A stretch of 64,000 nt of DNA from Parelaphostrongylus tenuis (lineage: Eukaryota; Nematoda; Chromadorea; Rhabditida; Metastrongylidae), in NCBI GenBank assembly GCA_019055375.1, contig JAHQIW010002308.1, positions 124,001 to 188,000 of the forward strand, given 5' to 3'. The notes beneath the pieces are model-generated. The model was not told where the DNA came from and made no database searches. It saw only the letters and a list, made by a program, of their open reading frames with translations. Below, one piece after another: positions 58,128-64,000 of this stretch (position 1 is its first letter; the number at the start of each line of letters is the position of its first letter). A program made the position numbers and the translations under genes.

Positions 58128-58375
58128 AAATTATGTTGACTGGTGTGCAAAACTTTTGCGTCAGCTAAGACTCTAACCCGTATTTCACCCTATCCGTAGC
58201 GTGTTCTTTGAACCACTGCACAATGCGTATTGATATGCGCAACGAATTAGAGCATCCACCACCAGGTAGAGTGGAAATCCGCTTCAAGTATCGCTTGACG
58301 CAAAAGTTTTGCACGTCACCCTGCATAATTGAGTATATTCGGAACATCATATCACCGTTAAAAGCGGTTTAAAAT
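58128..58375. repeat. tRNA-related fold-back, family TF
   Basis: Left TGGTGTGCAAAACTTTTGCG and TCAGCTAAGACTCTAACCC; right CGCTTGACGCAAAAGTTTTG then CACGTCACCCTGCATAATTG and a GAGTATATTCGGAACATCAT tail. Lies inside the REV3 remnant. Confidence 0.7.
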
Positions 58376-58515
58376 AAAAAGAAGTCTGCTCGTGTTTGAC
58401 AATGTTCTGCAGACTTCAGTAAGCTTTTTTAAATCTATGTACCTGACGTTTCCATACAATAAATAATTCACTAAAACGATCCCGACTGAATTAATTGCTA
58501 ATTACCAGTCAAAAA

Positions 58516-58806
58516 GAGAGTATGTGACGCAGTGGTTGGAGGTGCTCTGCGTCGCACACGAGGTCAATGGTTCGATCTGGCGCTCATGGCTCACCAAGCC
58601 ATCCATCCCTCCGAGTTATGTAAATTGGTACCAGGCTGGTCTCAGACTTGACTTGGGAGGATAGGCAGCACTGACTCGGTTCAGCGGGAGGCCACCGCTT
58701 GTCATTGTAAAGGCCAGATATGCATTCAATCACCTCATACGAAGTTAAAAATTGAAGAAGAATGCATGGCACATCCTTTAGGGATTGATCAACGCCAAGA
58801 GCCCTC
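58516..58806 (+). repeat. tRNA-derived SINE, family S1 (clearest copy)
   Basis: A-box-like GACGCAGTGGTTGGAGGTGC, then B-box-like GAGGTCAATGGTTCGATCTG, a body with GCGGGAGGCCACCGCTTGTC and GCATTCAATCACCTCATACG, and an end at GGATTGATCAACGCC. Inserted in the REV3 remnant. Confidence 0.75.
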
Positions 58807-59382
58807 TCCTTTTTTTGACCTTTACCGATCAAAATGCTGATTCAGATATTCTCACTGCACTCAAAGTCTCACTTCATTTTGATTTTCATTTAGACTGGGA
58901 TGCACAACGCTTGAAGGACCTTTGCATTCCTTGTGCATTGACGATCGGTCCAGAGTTCGATTCGCACTAAGTAGTTTATTCGCACAAGAAGCTCGATTGC
59001 AAGTAGTTTGACTCATGGTTTGTGCTTACTATGAGAAATATCCCTTACATCAGATAAAATATGAAAACTATGAGTATACTAAAAAGGTATTTTTAACTTT
59101 TCTAACGTATTATATGTGCCTATGCTAAATTTCTTTGATATCATGTATACTACTTGAAGAGCGAAGAACCCCTCTAGACGTTCTTTGGAACTCAACTACA
59201 TTTTTTATTTCTAAAGAGTCACATATCTATTAAGCAAGTCTTGATTTACAGGCAAACTACTAGTCCTGCCGGCATTGAAATAGCACGAGCTTTGAACAAG
59301 CACAAACTTCACTTGCCGACGTAATTCCCCGATACCCCACAGTTTCACGCTTATCTGCTGTCAAATCGCTGATTAAAATTAA

Positions 59383-59388
59383 TTTATT
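59383..59388 (-). terminator. AATAAA poly(A) signal for carboxylesterase B
   Basis: Minus-strand AATAAA 74 bases past the stop at 59462, in the same relative place as the copy A signal. Confidence 0.5.
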
Positions 59389-59461
59389 TCGCAAATTCAT
59401 AGATTACCGAAATTTCTTTGAAATCGTTCAACAACATTTCAGTGAATATATTAGGTGAAGA

Positions 59462-62400
59462 TTATCGAGTGATGACAATGTTATCGTATGGTTTGCTACT
59501 TGGTTTGTTTCCCTTAGAAATGACGGCGTAGATGACGATTCCCCAAGTGATGATTGCCAGCACCGCCACTAGAAGCCACAGTGCCCACCATGCACGTCGA
59601 TAAGCGCTAAGCTGTAATACCAGAAACTCTTAAATGAGAATTGCAGTGGTATGCGTTTTCCTAGAAATTTTTGATCTATTTGGGTGAAAGAAGTCGATGA
59701 AAACTTGGATGGTACTAAGTATTTGTTGTAAATGCTTTTATGATTCAAGTATTCTCTGACGTTTGAGCCCACCTGCACTCGTTCCTCGTTGGTGAGATCA
59801 GCATCTGGATCCGTAACCACATCGATTTCCGATATGTGACGACTAATTAGCTCAGCCTCGACGTTCCAGAACTTCGGATGTGGCCAGTGTAACTCGCCTT
59901 GGATAATCCTATGAGAAGATTTGTCAGAACATCTTCATCATCATTTTCTGCTTTTTTGTACGGCTGAATGTCGTAAATATAGCGGGAAATGGGGATTGTT
60001 TCTACGATTTTGTTGTTATGCGAAGAATTTTCTGTCGAAATCACTGATGGAAAACAAGGTTATCAAAAGAGAGATGTTTTTAAATCTACAATTGCGACCT
60101 TTTCCTCCAAAATATTCATACTCATCACACTTTTTATCCAGAGATCTAACTGCTTTCAATATAAGTAGCAAAAGGGGTTAATTCTCTGCAGTTATTTAGC
60201 ATAGCTTTGGTAGAGACACTGCGGCACGAAGTCTTAACAAACGATAATATGAGTTGTATTTCACAAGTAAATCCAGATTATCGCTCTATCGAAGTCACTC
60301 ACGTTGGCGGAAAATTGATGGAGACATGTTGAGTGCTCGTGTTTATACTGAACGGCGGCCAAGTGAATCTGAAGCCTGAATATCAGTGCCTTACTTAGCT
60401 GTCGGAATTCTCCATAAGTGAGCACGTACCTCTTCGTGGATGGATCTCCGTTCTTTGCAAAGTTTGTTATCATATTTGTCAGCATTTTGGCCATATTTTC
60501 ATCTTCTTTGGTGAATGGTCGAATTTCGAAATTACTGCTGTAGCCGTGTGAGAAGATAAACGCATGATCCAAACCATGAAACGCCTCTAACTTGCGATCT
60601 ATAAAGTGCTCATGAAAGATTGTTCATATACACTACATTTATTGTAAATAAACGTCTATTTAGTGCACAGCAGGTCAAGAAAAATGTCAGTGGGATAAAT
60701 ATTAAAAGGTGCCAAAAGCGTCAAAAAAATCTGACGAGCGAAAGAATCTGAGAAAACAGTGCAAGGTCATTGTGACAGTTGCTGAACAAGGTACGACGTG
60801 ATCGTTAGCTACGCGATCGACATCTTTTGTATAGACGTCTTCTACTACGTCGGGATGATCACGAACGTCGACTGCGTGATCGGCGTGTACCTTGACTCAG
60901 CGACCGTAAGTGGCTAAGCTCCGCTCCGACCTCGGCTCCGATTTCTTCCGCTGGGTATGTTAGCAACATTTTTCACTTTTTTATGGTCCAGCAAAAGTTG
61001 AAGCATAGGCCTCTCTTGAATTCGTTATTTCGCTGTTCCCAAATGTCTACGTGGAGATAGAACAGTTCTATCCGCATGAAACATTTGCGGACTGATTCTA
61101 TTCCAAATCTGCCGTCTTTGAAAGTTTGTTTCGAAAAACGGGCTTAACGTAGTGGTTAGTGATGCAACGCTGACCACCCCCTATGTTTCCCACGCTGAGA
61201 AATCTTGTGCTGGACTTGTCCAGAAGGATAGAAACGGGAACTTCTTACAACCTTCTATGCCCATCATACAAGTTGAAAAACCATTCAGTCATCTCTACGT
61301 GGCTTGAAAGAGACAACTACATTGCTTTCTGAGAGAAAAGTAAGTGTTCAGTGTGTTATCACTTTATCTTCCACTTGTTAAAATTGGTTTATTTTGAGAA
61401 ATTTTCACCCATACGTCACAACATGTATCATTTTTTGACACAAGGGATTTTTGGAGCCATTTCCCTTGTCACAAACTTTTCACTAGATCTTTATTAGCCG
61501 TTCGATATTTTGAAAAACAGGGATTTCACTATTTTACTTGAAGCGTTGAAGTTATTTGTTTCAAACAATTTTCTTTTCCCAGGGCGTAGAAATAACTCTC
61601 ATTTAATAACAAAAATCGCATGCCACATGTGAATGGCGCTGCGTGACCAATATACAGCCTTTCATACATATTGCCGACTAGAAGTGCACGCCATGTGTGA
61701 TGTTCAATTTTATTTTCCCTGCTATGGCGTGGTAAAAGAGTCTATTTGAAAATCAAGCACAGTGTTGGAATTTCCAAGATTTACGCTATCGATTGATTAC
61801 TAATATACTCAACGATGTTGAGTGATGTGCAAAACCTTGACGTCAGACGGGAATTAAACCCATATTCAACCCTTTTCGGGGGCGCGTGTTAACCAATTGC
61901 ACTAGTGACGCCTGTTTTGCTACCACTTTTTTCTACGCTACAAAGCATCAATCTGTTGGCAACCACCCGTCAGCGGTTTAGCCTGACAAGCCATATCGGC
62001 GCTGATCCTAGTTCATTGGCAGATATTGGACATTTGTGATCAGCATTGATTGATGCGTTCTAGAGGAGATAGAGTGATGACAAAATAGGCGTCGATAGTG
62101 CAACTGGTTAGCGCGCCTCCCACAGAGGGTGTAATGCGCGTGCGACTCCCGCCTAAGTCAAGGTTTTGCACATCACTCAGTATCATCGGGTATATCTGTG
62201 ACATCATACGACCGCAAAACGGCGAGCAAATAAAGAAATTCCTGATTAATAATAGTCCATGCGTGAAGCTCTGTTAAGGAAAACCAATTTTAACTTCGCT
62301 GTCACAAGAGAAAAGAAAGTTTTTTTGAAAAGAAACGGAGTAATGGAATCGCCGAGATTTGAAATTCCTATTGATTGCTATAGATCCAGTGGAAGGCCTT

Positions 62401-63338
62401 TGCATAGCAAGAAATGTCGCTTCAAAAAATGCTTTCCTATAACAAGCAAGTATCCTTAACCTCTACGAAATACAACGAATGCGCCTCTTTCTTCCACGGA
62501 ATTTTAATAAGGTTTATGTAAGCACACGAATGCTGATAAACAAGCAAAACAAAACAATTTTTTGCGGGTATCGCGATTTCACAGTACTCGACCGACACAC
62601 TCTCCCTGCCTTTCTCATAGTGACATTCTAACTGTAATCGGTCAACCTGCATCGGAACACCAGTTGATAGCACAAATCGGCGTTGAACCCAGTTAGCTTC
62701 AGTTTAACTGTTTGGTGGCAAAATTTCAACTATGATACTTCCCGGTATATTGAAAGTGATTCCAAACTATTCAAATTATTGTCCAAAATCCACTGTAAAT
62801 TTCCTACAATGTCTAATTATGTGCTTTTAGTATTCACATGCATACACACCTTACACCAAACTCGACTTCACCTTTTAATGGCTGGTCCTTCCTGTGGATA
62901 GTCACAGGTTCTTTTCCAAACAACGCAAATGCCTTTCTCTCCTAAATTGATCGATAAAAGATGAAAAACAGGATGGTCTCTCGACAATTTTGTTACCTCT
63001 TCAAAAATTGGACTCTTTGGAAAGTAATCAAATGAGTATGCGAACACGGTGATGTTATTTTCCTTATAAGCATCAATTTCTCGTTGACAAGGGGCGACGA
63101 ACTCGATGTCGGCTTCCATCTGAATAGCGATGAAATCGCAGAAGGGAAAACTCGTTCGACAGTATCTCACATCGGTACAAAGGGACTCGAATGAATTCCC
63201 CCGCCCTCAATCGAGCTACTTAAATCGTCTTCTAAATCTTTGGTTTTTTCTTACAGAATAGTATAAGGATAACTAACCGTTTGAAGTGCTGATACAACTC
63301 TACTTGTCTCGAACGTATTCGACGGATCGTCAACATAC
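59462..63338 (-). CDS. Type-B carboxylesterase, copy B (3' half; 5' off window)
   Basis: Exons in transcript order: 63338-63278 (YVDDPSNTFETSRVV), 63119-62997 ([26 protein letters not shown]), 62941-62872 (FALFGKEPVTIHRKD), 60598-60430 ([29 protein letters not shown]), 59908-59773 (GELHWPHPKFWNVEAE) and about 59613-59462 (YRRAWWALWLLVAVLAII, TWGIVIYAVISKG, ending VITR before TAA). The exon 60598-60430 carries the catalytic His. The last exon encodes a complete membrane helix followed by a short basic/polar tail. Intron phases match copy A throughout and no frame lesion was seen, so this copy looks healthier. The exons with signal peptide and catalytic Ser must lie right of the window. Confidence 0.9.
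60783..60905. repeat. Imperfect palindrome
   Basis: AAGGTACGACGTGATCG at the left and GCGTGATCGGCGTGTACCTT at the right, with inner GCGATCGACATC and GATGATCACGAACG. In an esterase B intron. Confidence 0.5.
61139..61345 (+). repeat. SINE S2-like head
   Basis: GCTTAACGTAGTGGTTAGTGATGC resembles the S2 head; the rest is poorly matched. Confidence 0.35.
61700..61805 (+). repeat. Interspersed repeat R1
   Basis: TTCAATTTTATTTTCCCTGC, TGTTGGAATTTCCAAGATTT and CTATCGATTGATTACTAATA. Confidence 0.5.
61796..62222. repeat. tRNA-related fold-back, family TF
   Basis: Left GATGTGCAAAACCTTGACGT then AACCAATTGCACTAGTGACG; right GCGTCGATAGTGCAACTGGT, then TAGCGCGCCTCCC and AAGGTTTTGCACATCACTCA. The right arm reads as a tRNA-like A box (ACTGGTTAGCGCG) and B box (TGCGACTCCCG). 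Tail TCGGGTATATCTGTGACATC. Confidence 0.7.
62270..62400 (+). repeat. Interspersed repeat R1
   Basis: GGAGTAATGGAATCGCCGAG then ATTTGAAATTCC and TATAGATCCAGTGGAAGG. Confidence 0.45.
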
Positions 63339-63809
63339 CTTAAATTGAAACGTTAAATTTTTATCAGAGTCTATTATTGATTTTTTTTACATTTGATATC
63401 TATCCACTCCTTTTTTTTGTTTATTTTCCCTTGGCTGTGCGTATAAAAGCACTCCAAGAAAGGTGACTGGAAGGAAATTCATTGAGTCAGTGATGCTGGA
63501 CTGCTATTTCAAACCACAGAGATTGAGCAAAAATCGAAATTGTATGTGACTAAGCTATGAAGCTTCAAGGTTAGACATTTCCGTTTTGAATATGCCAAAC
63601 ATGCTATTTATTGCTGATATCGTATGGTGTGCTTCGCTAATATTCACAAATTTTAGAAGTCTTGAATTCTGCTCCACATCTTTATCAAGATTAAAACAGT
63701 GTAGAGTAGAATGCAATTTGAAAAAGATTTATTTCTAATGGAAGAATTAGAAAGCGCATGATTCCGAAGTCAGCTCAAAAGCTTTGGAGAACTGAACTAT
63801 CATATATCC

Positions 63810-63965
63810 AATAATGTGGAGTGCTGTGCAAAAACGTTTGTGTCAGCTGGGATTCGAACCCAGATCTCACTCTTTCCGGGAGCGTATGCTAACCGTTTGC
63901 AAGAGTGAGATCTGGGTTCGAATCCCAGCTGACGCAAACGTTTTTGCACAGCACTCCACATTATT
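63810..63965. repeat. Near-perfect tRNA-like fold-back, family TF
   Basis: Arms 63810-63874 and 63901-63965, about 65 bp with about one mismatch, loop 26 bases. Each arm has a canonical T-arm, CTGGGTTCGAATCCCAG. Read on the minus strand across the loop, a D-arm-like GGTTAGCATACGCTC and a 5-bp, 7-base-loop anticodon-like arm are also present, so one full tRNA-like body plus an inverted half copy. It is a repeat, not a functional tRNA. Confidence 0.85.
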
Positions 63966-64000
63966 GGGTATATTCTAAGACCATAATACCGCAAAAGACG

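Larger units (their letters stand above)
57747..59334 (+). pseudogene. Decayed duplicate of REV3 exons
   Basis: Three blocks in REV3 order. 57747-57805 matches exon 34130-34204 (ELESMHRDNED), now with stops and indels. 58899-59090 matches the cysteine exon 40955-41155: CIDDRSRVRFALSS stands for CIDDQSTLQFTLSS, an in-frame TGA follows at about 59010, and ENYEYTKKVF stands for ENHQCTVKK. About 59272-59334 matches the last exon, with ARALNKHKLHL in place of ARAVNKHKLYL, ending at TAA. The exons between are gone or unrecognisable. It sits just before esterase copy B, as the true REV3 end sits before copy A, and a SINE lies inside it. Confidence 0.78.

Noticed and set aside
63839..63940. Functional tRNA gene at the right edge
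   Set aside because: The T-arm is perfect but lies in both arms of an inverted repeat and belongs to a repeat family with two degraded copies nearby; no matching acceptor stem outside the fold-back was seen.
1..64000. CRISPR arrays, bacterial operons, ribosomal RNA genes
   Set aside because: No regularly spaced direct repeats, no prokaryotic gene layout and no rRNA-like sequence; exon-intron structure is clearly eukaryotic.

Overview
The window is nuclear DNA from a nematode, most likely a clade V parasite of the hookworm/strongylid type. Genes are cut into many short exons (about 55-210 bp) with GT-AG introns of 32 bp to several kb. The introns are packed with mariner pieces, RTE-type LINE remnants, tRNA-derived SINEs and fold-back repeats. 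Most listed open frames are single exons or shadows, so genes were rebuilt by following splice sites, intron phase and family motifs.

Layout. (1) 91-13919 (+): 3' half of DNA polymerase theta (polq-1): central linker, inactive exonuclease-like domain and the whole family-A polymerase domain. The helicase half lies off the left edge. (2) 14688-41394 (+): an apparently near-complete REV3, catalytic subunit of the translesion polymerase zeta, from the N-terminal methionine to the C-terminal cysteine motifs and tail. (3) 55110-41577 (-): a type-B carboxylesterase (copy A) with signal peptide, GESAGG nucleophile elbow and C-terminal membrane segment, convergent with REV3. (4) 57747-59334 (+): decayed pieces of REV3. 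(5) 63338-59462 (-): the 3' half of a second carboxylesterase (copy B), running off the right edge. Items 4 and 5 repeat the order of items 2 and 3, so the right third of the window is a degraded tandem segmental duplication of [REV3 3' end + esterase].

The two polymerase genes act in related DNA-damage pathways (theta-mediated end joining and translesion synthesis). They sit head to tail on one strand with 768 bp between them, which fits a nematode operon but does not prove one. The esterases are secretory-pathway, membrane-anchored hydrolases with no evident link to repair. Copy A has a stop inside its membrane segment where copy B has Trp.

Several conserved exons of polq-1 and rev-3 need a one-base change in a short homopolymer or at a splice junction to keep frame. 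These could be assembly indels or early decay, and the sequence alone cannot decide. Exon ends are given to the base where a splice site and phase agree. Repeat ends are approximate.
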